NCBI RefSeq assembly: GCF_021012795.1
Contig: NZ_VFYU01000015.1
Location: 124,001 to 188,000, forward strand
DNA from: Psychrobacter sp. I-STPA10
GTDB taxonomy: Bacteria; Pseudomonadota; Gammaproteobacteria; Pseudomonadales; Moraxellaceae
DNA: 64,000 bases
Direction: 5' to 3'
Positions 1-7,817 of the stretch are shown here, in pieces. A model generated the notes under the pieces. The model was given only the letters and a program-made list of their open reading frames with translations, was not told the origin of the DNA and did no database searches. Within the stretch, counting starts at the first letter, position 1, and every line of letters begins with the position of its first letter. Both the position numbers and the translations under genes were made by a program.

Positions 1-1
1 G

Positions 2-409
2 GCTGAGATGCACTCAGGACTGATGGGGATACGTAGTGAAATGCCAATGAATATTCGAGCCACTGCCCGTATTCAGCCAAGTAAACAATGTTTGGCAGAC
101 ATTGCGAGGGTTGAGCAAATCTTTGCCCAGTGTTTGCAAAATAAGGCTAAAAGCAGTGACTTATCTGAAGGATATTTGTTTGGTGAATTTAGCGTTGCCG
201 ATGCATTTTTTGCCCCTGTCATTTTTCGGCTCAAAACTTATGCCGATGCATCAAAAATTGCCCTAAAGCCCACCACTGAGAAATATTGCGAGGTAATGCT
301 AAGTAACCCTTATATGCAACAATGGCAAGCATTGGCATTGCAAGAAACGCAGGTCATCGCTGATGATGAAGCAGGGGAAATTGTGCGTGTGGTGGGGGTT
401 TTGGGATAA
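2..409 (+). CDS. glutathione S-transferase family protein, C-terminal part (5' end outside window)
   Basis: The reading frame is open from the window edge and ends in TAA, so only the last 135 residues are visible. They begin AEMHSGL and continue with MPMNIRA, a stretch typical of the helical C-terminal domain of one bacterial GST clade. A later segment, LFGEFSVADAFFAPV, matches the GST C-terminal alpha-helical core (SVADAFFAPV). The N-terminal thioredoxin-like, glutathione-binding domain is missing because of the window boundary, not because of damage. GSTs of this kind are soluble and conjugate or reduce substrates with glutathione; the substrate cannot be inferred. The gene converges on the HINT-domain gene, and only six bases separate the two stop codons. 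The internal ATG at base 8 is not the start, since the conserved motif begins before it. Confidence 0.8.
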   Translation, partial: AEMHSGLMGIRSEMPMNIRATARIQPSKQCLADIARVEQIFAQCLQNKAKSSDLSEGYLFGEFSVADAFFAPVIFRLKTYADASKIALKPTTEKYCEVMLSNPYMQQWQALALQETQVIADDEAGEIVRVVGVLG

Positions 410-415
410 GATAAA

Positions 416-1300
416 TTATTTTATCTCATCGCCTAGAGCGTCTAATGAATGATTCAAACCGCCACTACCGTGTACCAAGATACCAGCACCAGCCACACAG
501 TAGGTGTGATAATCCTCCACCTCAATGTTATACACCGTGGTGGTGTATAATGGATAGGCAATACCTGAGGCCTCTGCCCCTGTGTAGCCCTGCCGGTCAT
601 AATACGGATAGGCGGGGCTATCTTCGGGACTGAGTGGCTCAACATGACTATTAGGACATGCATCATCAAGTACCCAGATTTGCCCATATACGTCCACTTC
701 TGCTTCTTTATCGCAAAAATCAATTAGGAATCCTTCTTCTGCTCCTTGCCAACCTACCATCTCTTTGCCACCTTGCAAGTAGGCATAGTCTGGACTGAAC
801 GCCTGATACAAGGGCTTGACCGAACACACGGTGTAGTATTCGTTATGAACACTACTTTTCACCAAATCACCTATCATCAGCTGATCTACCCGCTTCCAAC
901 GTGGCTCGTCATAATAGGTAACGTTAGCAAACTCGCCTACTTCGTTCACATCATCGGTATAGCCATAGACCATAAACGGATGGTTGGGGGTGACGGCTAG
1001 GTTTACATTGATATAGCCTAGACCACTTCCTAGATCTGACAGCCCCAAATACCAGATGGCTTGCGCTTCGTGCTTAAAGGTATTGATAACCCGTTTTGGC
1101 GTACGCTCCCCAATGCCGTTTTCTGGCATTGCCATGACCATGTCTCCCACCTTAAGCTCTTTGATGGGCTTCCAATAAGGAAATTCAGGTATCGATACCC
1201 ATGTGCCACCAACAAAGCACGCCATATTGCTTGATTGGGTGTTGGCGATTGCCCGCCGCTTTATCTCAGCATACATGGCATTGTTTGTATTGTTTTGCAT
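416..1300 (-). CDS. orphan HINT (pretoxin/intein-like) domain protein
   Basis: The 294-residue protein is almost entirely one HINT domain. Cys28 begins the domain (CFVGGTWV), followed by IKELKVGD (about 46-53), the block-B-like TPNHPF (104-109), a second VGD-like element MIGDLV, and the C-terminal block VYNIEVEDYHTY ending in ILVHG (about 256-278). In polymorphic toxins such a module sits between a large secreted carrier and a C-terminal toxin and self-cleaves. Here only 27 residues precede Cys28 and 16 follow the end, so carrier and toxin are both absent. The terminal His-Asn usual in these domains reads His-Gly. Roughly 90 extra residues (about 160-250) lie between the two halves. The start has only a weak Shine-Dalgarno. 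It may be a toxin-cassette relic or a protein in its own right. Confidence 0.7.
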   Translation of the reverse strand: MQNNTNNAMYAEIKRRAIANTQSSNMACFVGGTWVSIPEFPYWKPIKELKVGDMVMAMPENGIGERTPKRVINTFKHEAQAIWYLGLSDLGSGLGYINVNLAVTPNHPFMVYGYTDDVNEVGEFANVTYYDEPRWKRVDQLMIGDLVKSSVHNEYYTVCSVKPLYQAFSPDYAYLQGGKEMVGWQGAEEGFLIDFCDKEAEVDVYGQIWVLDDACPNSHVEPLSPEDSPAYPYYDRQGYTGAEASGIAYPLYTTTVYNIEVEDYHTYCVAGAGILVHGSGGLNHSLDALGDEIK

Positions 1301-1344
1301 ACTTATTTACTCTTAATTAAATAATATTATTTAATGATAATAAC

Positions 1345-1375
1345 AAAAAAACCACCTTAAATAAGGTGGTTTTTT
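1345..1375. terminator. bidirectional rho-independent terminator
   Basis: The arms CCACCTTA and TAAGGTGG are flanked by an A-run and a T-run, so the hairpin works on either strand. It lies between the ahpF remnant and the start of the HINT gene and would stop minus-strand transcription arriving from ahpF. Confidence 0.8.
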
Positions 1376-1411
1376 CGATTTATCTAAGTCTGTCTAAATT
1401 ATACAAAACTA

Positions 1412-1456
1412 TTACATTACTAAATATTCAAAAGCACTTAATGCACCTTCGCCCCG
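1412..1456 (-). pseudogene. remnant of a second ahpF 3' end
   Basis: Read on the minus strand, this stretch encodes [13 protein letters not shown] and then a stop. The intact ahpF just upstream ends [17 protein letters not shown]. The remnant has lost the three SKA codons and the final Gln codon and carries a few silent changes, but is otherwise nearly identical. Nothing else of ahpF is present next to it. This indicates a partial duplication, or a recombination junction bringing in an ahpF end from a related strain. Confidence 0.75.
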
Positions 1457-1465
1457 AAGACCGTT

Positions 1466-1491
1466 AAAAAACCGTCTGGGGGACGGTTTTT
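1466..1491 (-). terminator. rho-independent terminator downstream of ahpF
   Basis: The hairpin AACCGTC / GACGGTT has a five-base loop and A/T runs on both sides. It lies about 60 bp past the ahpF stop codon. A second inverted repeat, CACACAAGC / GCTTGTGTG, lies between it and ahpF at about 1502-1523. Confidence 0.75.
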
Positions 1492-1550
1492 AGGTCTGAG
1501 CCACACAAGCTATGCTTGTGTGTGGGCTGGTGAAAAATAAATTAATGATA

Positions 1551-3116
1551 TTACTGCATTACCAAATATTCAAAAGCACTTAACGCAGCCTTACTACCCT
1601 CGCCCATAGCAATATTAATCTGCTTAAATGGAACAGTAGTCACATCACCACAAGCAAAGATACCTTTACGGTCAGTACGGCAACGCTCATCAATCTCAAT
1701 CTCACCAAAGCGGTTAACATCAACAAAGCCTTTGACAAATTCAGAGTTTGGCACAAGCCCAATCTGCACAAACACCGCAGACAAATCTAACTCTTTAACC
1801 TCACCTGTTTCACGCTCTTCATAGACGATTGAAGTTACTTTGCCATCAGTTGCCTTAATCTCTTTGGTAGCAACCGAAGTCATAATATCAATATTAGCAG
1901 TTTCATTGGCTTTATTGACTAATACTTGGTCAGCTTTTAGCGTATCGGCAAACTCAAATACAGTCACATGCTTAACGATACCTGCCAAATCCAGTGCTGC
2001 CTCAATACCTGAGTTACCACCGCCAATAACTGCCACATCTTTACCTTTAAAGAAAGGACCATCACAATGCGGGCAGTACGCCACACCATTACCGATATTT
2101 TCTTCTTCACCGGGGATATTTAGCTTACGCCATTGAGCCCCTGTTGCTAAGATAATGCTACGGGTTTCAAACTGCTCACCAGTATTTAGATGAATCGCAT
2201 AATTTTCATCTTTAGTTTCTGTTAACTCTTTAACACGCACATGCTCTTTTAGATTAATTTCATATTCTTTTAGATGCTTGGCAAAGTTTGCAGACAGCTC
2301 GCTACCATTGGTTAATGGTACAGAGATTAAGTTTTCAATGTCTTGCGTATCTTTCACCTGACCACCAACACGGTCAGCCACGATGGTTACTTTTAAGCCT
2401 TTACGAGCAGTATAAATGGCTGCTGCCACGCCAGCAGGTCCACCACCGATGATGGTCACATCTTGCTGTTCTAATTGTGCCGTCTCATCATTACCGCCTG
2501 CTAGAATTTCAGGATATTGCTCTTGCAATTTTTCAATCAATTTAGCAGTGTCAATTTTACCGTTAGCAAATGGTTTACCATTTAAAAATACCGCAGGTAC
2601 ACCTTGGATATTATTGGCATCGACTTGCTCTTGGAACAATGCGCCATCAATCATTTCTGCATTGATGTTGTCATTAAGTAGGGCAAATTGGTTTAACGCT
2701 TGCACCACATCAGGGCAGTTATGACAGCTCAGTGAAATATATGTCTGAAACTGTAGTGGCTGAGTAATATTTTTGATGATTTTTTGAATACCTTCATCAA
2801 GTTTTAGTGTGTGTCCGCCCGCTTGCAACATTGCCAAAATCAATGAGCTAAACTCATGTCCACCGGGGATACCACTAAAGACAATACCTGTATCTTTACC
2901 TTCAGAGGTGATTTTAAAGCTGATAGGGCTAGGTAGGCTGTCATCAACCGCTTGTGGGTCAAAGTTGATTTTATCCGTGGTACCTGCAATTTTAGTTAAA
3001 AAATCGACTAATTCGCTACGTTTTTCATGCTCACCACTACCTAGAGTCATGGTGATTGGACGAGTCATATTTTCGCTGTAGCTTTTTACCGCATCTAATA
3101 AACCTTGGTCTAACAT
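1551..3116 (-). CDS. ahpF: alkyl hydroperoxide reductase subunit F
   Basis: This 521-residue flavoprotein passes electrons from NADH through FAD and two disulfides to the peroxiredoxin AhpC, which reduces hydrogen peroxide and organic peroxides in the cytoplasm. Length matches the family. The N-terminal tandem thioredoxin-fold domain carries the CHNC redox pair (Cys131/Cys134). A thioredoxin-reductase-like part follows, with the FAD motif GGGPAG near 224, the catalytic pair CPHC (Cys348/Cys351), the NADH motif GGGNSG, and a C-terminal FACGDVT flavin motif. The start is preceded by AAGGAA at good spacing. AhpC is usually adjacent but is not in the window; the upstream neighbour is divergent. 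A short copy of its 3' end lies just downstream. OxyR control is common in the family, but no site was identified. Confidence 0.97.
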   Translation of the reverse strand: MLDQGLLDAVKSYSENMTRPITMTLGSGEHEKRSELVDFLTKIAGTTDKINFDPQAVDDSLPSPISFKITSEGKDTGIVFSGIPGGHEFSSLILAMLQAGGHTLKLDEGIQKIIKNITQPLQFQTYISLSCHNCPDVVQALNQFALLNDNINAEMIDGALFQEQVDANNIQGVPAVFLNGKPFANGKIDTAKLIEKLQEQYPEILAGGNDETAQLEQQDVTIIGGGPAGVAAAIYTARKGLKVTIVADRVGGQVKDTQDIENLISVPLTNGSELSANFAKHLKEYEINLKEHVRVKELTETKDENYAIHLNTGEQFETRSIILATGAQWRKLNIPGEEENIGNGVAYCPHCDGPFFKGKDVAVIGGGNSGIEAALDLAGIVKHVTVFEFADTLKADQVLVNKANETANIDIMTSVATKEIKATDGKVTSIVYEERETGEVKELDLSAVFVQIGLVPNSEFVKGFVDVNRFGEIEIDERCRTDRKGIFACGDVTTVPFKQINIAMGEGSKAALSAFEYLVMQ

Positions 3117-3452
3117 AGATAGTTCCTTATTAAGGTTGAATTTGAATATTATGATTATGAGAAGTTAAGTATTTTGTGCATAATTTATTAACAATATCTC
3201 AATAAATGAGTTGTCTTTTTGATGCATACATTATCAATGTTTTTGGAGCTTATCTCAATCAGAGAAAGTCAAACACTACAATATATAAAACAAATCATCA
3301 ATAAAAATACGTTTTGTTTTTCTGATGAAAAAACTAATTTTGCCTCATAAAAAATATATGCTAGCGTCATACCATTTTTTTGTTACAATCATATTAGCAG
3401 CGGTGCTTTTCACCTTGCTTGTATAAATAAAACCAATGAAAAGGATAATATT
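3117..3452. other. intergenic region between divergent ahpF and ydcH-like genes
   Basis: This AT-rich 336 bp stretch must hold both divergent promoters. The ydcH-like gene has a clear Shine-Dalgarno (AAGGATA). No confident OxyR site, repeat or small gene was seen. Confidence 0.5.
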
Positions 3453-3674
3453 ATGTTCCATGAACATCGTGAGTTAATTAGTGAGCTAAAACAAACTGAT
3501 GCCCATTTTGCCAAATTGTTTGATGAACACAATGACCTTGATAACGAGATTGATAAATTGGAGAATGATGTGGTGAAGCATGCCAGTCGTGAAGAAGAAA
3601 TCGAAATCAAAAAACGGCAGAAACTACACCTCAAAGATGAGATTTATAAAATCTTAGAGAGTCATAAAAAATAA
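3453..3674 (+). CDS. YdcH/DUF465-family small coiled-coil protein
   Basis: A 73-residue, highly charged protein starting MFHEHRELISELK. It continues with a heptad-like pattern rich in Glu, Lys and Leu (DNEIDKLENDV), then KKRQKLHLKDEIYKIL. This matches the DUF465/YdcH family in length and in the ending LKDEIY. The family is cytoplasmic and its molecular role is unknown. A Shine-Dalgarno (AAGGATA) lies before the ATG, and a strong terminator follows, so the gene is probably monocistronic. Confidence 0.85.
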   Translation: MFHEHRELISELKQTDAHFAKLFDEHNDLDNEIDKLENDVVKHASREEEIEIKKRQKLHLKDEIYKILESHKK

Positions 3675-3699
3675 GCGATAACGATACATATTAGCACTA

Positions 3700-3729
3700 A
3701 AAAAACCTTATCTTCGGATAAGGTTTTTT
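3700..3729 (+). terminator. rho-independent terminator of the ydcH-like gene
   Basis: The 13-bp stem (AAAAAACCTTATC paired with GATAAGGTTTTTT) is closed by a TTCG tetraloop and ends in a T-run. It lies 26 bp past the stop codon. Confidence 0.9.
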
Positions 3730-3918
3730 ATTGCATGGTTTATTGGGAAGACGAACAATCTAAAAAATACCATCTACTTACTATCAGTCAAACTTGTGTT
3801 GTCATAACTTTGACACATTGACCTCGTAAAGTATCAGTTCAAGACAGATATATGAATAACAAAAAATATATATAGGAATGATATAGGACAGAAAATAAGC
3901 CTATTAGGACAAGACATT

Positions 3919-5058
3919 TTGAAAGCAAAAAAGATCATTGCCCCCATTTTATTATTATTAGTTATTAGTGTACTGAGTGCCATTGGGTATTTATCATGGA
4001 CAGCCCGACAAGTCGCACAACAAATCATCACCGTCAGCGGCTTGATTGGCTCTGAAAAAAAGGATTTTTTTGATGATCCTGAAGTACAGCGCATTTTAGC
4101 AGATGATTATCAACTGAAAGTAGAGTATGAAAGCGTTGGCTCACGCCGTATTGCTACTGTAGGTGGGGCAAAAGGGGCGGTCAATAAGTATGATTTTGCC
4201 TTTCCTGCGGGCACACCTGCCGCCGAAAAAATCAGCCGAGATTATCACCCCACTGCCAGTTATCGCATCTTTTTTACCCCAATGGCAGTTGCCAGTTGGC
4301 GACCTGTGGTTGATGTCTTACAAAAAAATGGCATCGTGCAAAAACGTACCGCTAACGCCACCAATGCAGGTTATTATGGGATTTTGGACATGAATGCCCT
4401 GCTAAATTTAATGTACACCCAAACTCGCTGGAAAGATCTGCCCAACAATCAAAGCTTTGATATCGGACGCCAAGTACTGATCAAGTCAACCAACATCACT
4501 TCATCAAACTCCGCTGCCATGTATTTGAGTTTGGCAAGCTATTTGGCAAATCAAGATCAAGTCGTTGCCAACTCTACTCAAGCAGCACAAGTACTGCCCA
4601 GTATGTTGCCCTTATTTAGTAATCAAGGATTTTTGGCAGGGTCATCAGCCACACCTTTTGAAGATTATCTGATTAAAGGCATGGGCAACTCTCCGTTAGT
4701 GATGATTTATGAATCACAATATTTGTATCAAGCCAGTCTCAATGACGGCAGTATCCGAAATGAAATGATACTGTTATATCCCGAACCAACTATTTTTACT
4801 CAGCATACCTTATTGGCAATGAATGAGGCAGGAGAAAAGCTTGGTGCCGCACTCAATGATGACCCACAATTACAAAAGCTTGCCATTGCTCATGGCTATC
4901 GCAGTAATAACACCGCTCTGACATCTGCTTTTGAGCAAAATCTAACCCAGCATAATATTGAATATATTCCAACCACCCTAACCGAAGTCATTGAAACCCC
5001 CAGTTATGATTTATTAGAGTTGATGATTAGTAAGCTTGAGAGTCAATTAAATCAATAA
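3919..5058 (+). CDS. membrane-anchored substrate-binding-protein-like protein
   Basis: The 379-residue protein has one N-terminal membrane segment (about 6-26) and a long periplasmic domain. The stretch SGLIGSEKKDFFDDPEV followed by LKVEYESVGSRR resembles the first strand-helix-strand of periplasmic binding proteins, where the next gene has AGSELQDIEPLLPDI and LKLHYSGT. The start is TTG, chosen because AGGAC lies nine bases upstream and the signal anchor follows at once. There is no lipobox. It is the first gene of a three-gene cluster with a VWA lipoprotein and an XpaC-like protein, so an envelope or surface role is inferred. The ligand is unknown. Confidence 0.65.
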   Translation: MKAKKIIAPILLLLVISVLSAIGYLSWTARQVAQQIITVSGLIGSEKKDFFDDPEVQRILADDYQLKVEYESVGSRRIATVGGAKGAVNKYDFAFPAGTPAAEKISRDYHPTASYRIFFTPMAVASWRPVVDVLQKNGIVQKRTANATNAGYYGILDMNALLNLMYTQTRWKDLPNNQSFDIGRQVLIKSTNITSSNSAAMYLSLASYLANQDQVVANSTQAAQVLPSMLPLFSNQGFLAGSSATPFEDYLIKGMGNSPLVMIYESQYLYQASLNDGSIRNEMILLYPEPTIFTQHTLLAMNEAGEKLGAALNDDPQLQKLAIAHGYRSNNTALTSAFEQNLTQHNIEYIPTTLTEVIETPSYDLLELMISKLESQLNQ

Positions 5059-5185
5059 TTGACAGGATTGACCTGATTAAACAGATTAACGTTATTGGCT
5101 GTCAATTTATGATGCCAAGTTATGACTATTGAGCATTTACCTCTTGTTTTACCATTTTGATAGTGTTGATAAAGTAGAATGACTT

Positions 5186-6973
5186 ATGACCCAATTAGCC
5201 CCCACAACTGTCTCTATCAATCAGCGGTCACCAATAAACGAGCAAGCGCATATGCATATATTGATACCTCTTATCACAATATATGCCACAATACGGCTAA
5301 AACCCATCGGCACGATTAGCAACTGGTTATGTACTTTGTTGATGTTATTTACTGTTGTGTTGTTCAGTGGTTGCCAAGACAACAGTTCAATACAAAATAC
5401 AGACGCATCACAAGATGAAATTCAAGCGGCTGATTTGGCAAATCCAAAGATATTGACCATCTTAGCAGGCTCAGAGCTGCAAGATATTGAACCATTATTA
5501 CCCGACATCAAAAAAAATACTGGCATTGAGCTAAAACTACACTATAGTGGCACACTAGATGGCGTCGACAGCATCAATCAAGGCAGCTTAGTAGATGCCG
5601 CTTGGTTTTCACATGCCAAGTATTTGAGCCTAACCAATCAAAATAAAATTCATGCCCAAACCCCAATCATGCTGTCACCTGTGATTATGGGCATCAAAAA
5701 AAGCAGCGCAGAAACGCTGGGCTGGACCACGCCACAAGGTAACTTAAAAGCAGACATTACATGGCAAACCATCGCTGAAGCGTCCAAAGCAGGACAACTA
5801 AAATATGCCATGACCAATCCTGCCGCCAGTAATTCAGGCTTTACAGCACTGATGGGGGTCGCCTCTGCCTTTGCAGGGACTTCAGACGCACCCACCTCTG
5901 CGGACATCAAAAAAGTCACCCCACAACTAAAAGATTTTTTTCATGGACAAACACTCACCTCAGGCAGCTCAGGTTGGCTTGCAGACGCTTATATACAAGA
6001 TCAAAATAACCTTGATGCAATCATTAATTATGAATCGGTATTGATGCAATTAAACGCCAGTGGCAAGCTAAGTGATCCTCTATTACTACTCTATCCCAAA
6101 GAAGGCATTGTCACGGCTGATTATCCACTTACCCTGCTCAATTTTGATAAAAAAGAAGCTTATGATGCGGTGGTCAACTACTTAAAAAGTACCGATGTAC
6201 AACAAAAAATCCTGCAACAAACCCATCGTCGTCCTGTCAATCATCAAGTGGCACTTAGCCCAGATTTTTATCAAGGATTATTGGTTGAACTACCCTTCCC
6301 TAACTCACAGCAAGTCATTGATGAATTACTCATGGACTTTGCCAATCAGCTACGCAATCCTGCTTATGCCCTATTTTTATTGGATATTTCAGCATCTATG
6401 CAAGGTGATGGTATCAGTCAGCTTAAAAATGCGTTGCTGGCACTGACCGATGATCCTCAGGATATCGGCAATCAACGCTTTTCTCAGTTTGCAGATAATG
6501 AAGTGGTGGCACTAAAGCCATTTAATGATGAAACTTTTGAAATTCATAGTTTTTATATTTCTGATCACACCCGTCCTAAGCTACGTCAAGATATCAATGG
6601 ACTTAATCCCCAAGGCGGCACTGCCATTTATAACGCTTTGCTTAATGCGTATCAAACCCTTGCGACGAGTAATAAAATTGATGCAAAAAATCGCCAAGAT
6701 AACCCAGATTTGGCAAATCAACCGCCCTATTATTATACCATTGTCTTAATGACCGATGGACAAAATACCGATGGCATTGATTTTGAAGCATTTAAACAAC
6801 AGTACCAAACTCTACCAATAGACACGCAAAAAATTCGCACCTTTATCGTCTTATTTGGCGATGCCGATGCAGATGAATTACAACAAGTAGCGACATTAAC
6901 AAGGGGCAAAATATTTGATGGTCGTCAGGGTAATTTGGCAGCCGTCTTTCGGCAAATTCGGGGTTATCAATAA
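5186..6973 (+). CDS. lipoprotein with substrate-binding and von Willebrand A domains
   Basis: After an unusually long N-terminal leader, a hydrophobic stretch (about 47-60) ends in LFSGC with Cys63, a plausible lipobox, so the mature protein would be membrane-anchored outside the inner membrane. Residues about 75-370 resemble an extracellular binding protein (LAGSELQDIEPLL; YPKEGIVTADYPL). From about 395 to the end is a VWA domain with the metal-site motif DISAS (Asp400), GGTAIYNAL and LMTDGQNTDG. The ATG at 5252 would give a more normal signal peptide; neither start has a strong Shine-Dalgarno. This domain pairing is known from proteins found with toxic-anion-resistance (TelA/XpaC) genes, and an XpaC-like gene follows. 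Function is unknown. Confidence 0.8.
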   Translation: MTQLAPTTVSINQRSPINEQAHMHILIPLITIYATIRLKPIGTISNWLCTLLMLFTVVLFSGCQDNSSIQNTDASQDEIQAADLANPKILTILAGSELQDIEPLLPDIKKNTGIELKLHYSGTLDGVDSINQGSLVDAAWFSHAKYLSLTNQNKIHAQTPIMLSPVIMGIKKSSAETLGWTTPQGNLKADITWQTIAEASKAGQLKYAMTNPAASNSGFTALMGVASAFAGTSDAPTSADIKKVTPQLKDFFHGQTLTSGSSGWLADAYIQDQNNLDAIINYESVLMQLNASGKLSDPLLLLYPKEGIVTADYPLTLLNFDKKEAYDAVVNYLKSTDVQQKILQQTHRRPVNHQVALSPDFYQGLLVELPFPNSQQVIDELLMDFANQLRNPAYALFLLDISASMQGDGISQLKNALLALTDDPQDIGNQRFSQFADNEVVALKPFNDETFEIHSFYISDHTRPKLRQDINGLNPQGGTAIYNALLNAYQTLATSNKIDAKNRQDNPDLANQPPYYYTIVLMTDGQNTDGIDFEAFKQQYQTLPIDTQKIRTFIVLFGDADADELQQVATLTRGKIFDGRQGNLAAVFRQIRGYQ

Positions 6974-7016
6974 ATCGTGATTTTCAATAAACTGTAGTTA
7001 TTTATAACAGGCATTT

Positions 7017-7637
7017 ATGAAAAAATTTTGGTTCTTTTTTTATGGGCTACCCAATATCTTTGGGCTAATCGGCTTACTTATCGGCTTAATAACACAGCTA
7101 ATATTAATGCTGTCCTCTACTTTAGGTGGACTGCTGTACTGGCTGCCCATTTGTTTATTATTGTATGCTTTAGGTTGGCTGCTGGGGTGGTGGATACAAG
7201 ATAATGACGCCAACTTACATTTTGCGCAGACCCAAACTGCGGAGCAAATAGAGCATGAATTACAACAACTGTTAGCACACATCAAACCTCGCATACCACC
7301 CCAAGCTTATGAACATGTCAAGAATATTCAAACCTCGGTGCTGTCGGTACTGCCACATCTGGTTGCAGGACAATTTGCTGACCAAAATTTATATACCGTT
7401 AAGCAAGCAGTGTTTGACTATCTGCCCACAACCTTAGAAAATTATCTGCGCCTACCAACGGTTTATGCCAATATGCACCCAGTCAATCAAGGTAAAACAG
7501 CCAAAACATTGCTGATTGAACAGCTTGCCACACTAGATGATGCCTTACTTAAAGTCACCCATAATATTTTTGCTCATGATGTGCAGGCATTGCTTGCCAA
7601 TCAACGCTTTTTACAAACCCGATTAAATGATGGCTAA
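7017..7637 (+). CDS. XpaC-like membrane protein
   Basis: A 206-residue protein with two N-terminal membrane segments (about 8-32 and 38-59) ending LLGWWIQD. A soluble helical domain follows, containing YEHVKNIQTSVLSVLP, YTVKQAVFDYLPTTLENYLRLP and LIEQLATLDDALLKV. The pattern of a YLP-TLENYLRLP core followed by a helix of the LLEQL type is characteristic of the XpaC / 5-bromo-4-chloroindolyl phosphate hydrolysis family, usually found beside TelA. The gene sits 43 bp after the VWA lipoprotein and is probably cotranscribed. No TelA gene is in the window. The family name comes from a phenotype, not a proven enzyme activity. Confidence 0.65.
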   Translation: MKKFWFFFYGLPNIFGLIGLLIGLITQLILMLSSTLGGLLYWLPICLLLYALGWLLGWWIQDNDANLHFAQTQTAEQIEHELQQLLAHIKPRIPPQAYEHVKNIQTSVLSVLPHLVAGQFADQNLYTVKQAVFDYLPTTLENYLRLPTVYANMHPVNQGKTAKTLLIEQLATLDDALLKVTHNIFAHDVQALLANQRFLQTRLNDG

Positions 7638-7817
7638 TGCACTGGGAGTAAATCGACACCACATCAAAATAACCACTTCTTTTTATATGTATCTAAGACA
7701 TTTTACAAAAGATAGGTACACTTTACTGTCTTGTCTTAGCCAGATTTATGATAAGATAATCAGATTAAATTAAATAACACCTCCTTTTTTAATATATTTA
7801 TAAGTATACGGAACCCT

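Noticed and set aside
8..3116. toxin-immunity locus around the HINT gene
   Set aside because: No toxin domain follows the HINT domain, and neither neighbour (GST, AhpF) is an immunity protein.
3410..3634. minus-strand frame opposite the ydcH-like gene
   Set aside because: It is an antisense shadow; the plus strand has the recognisable family, Shine-Dalgarno and terminator.
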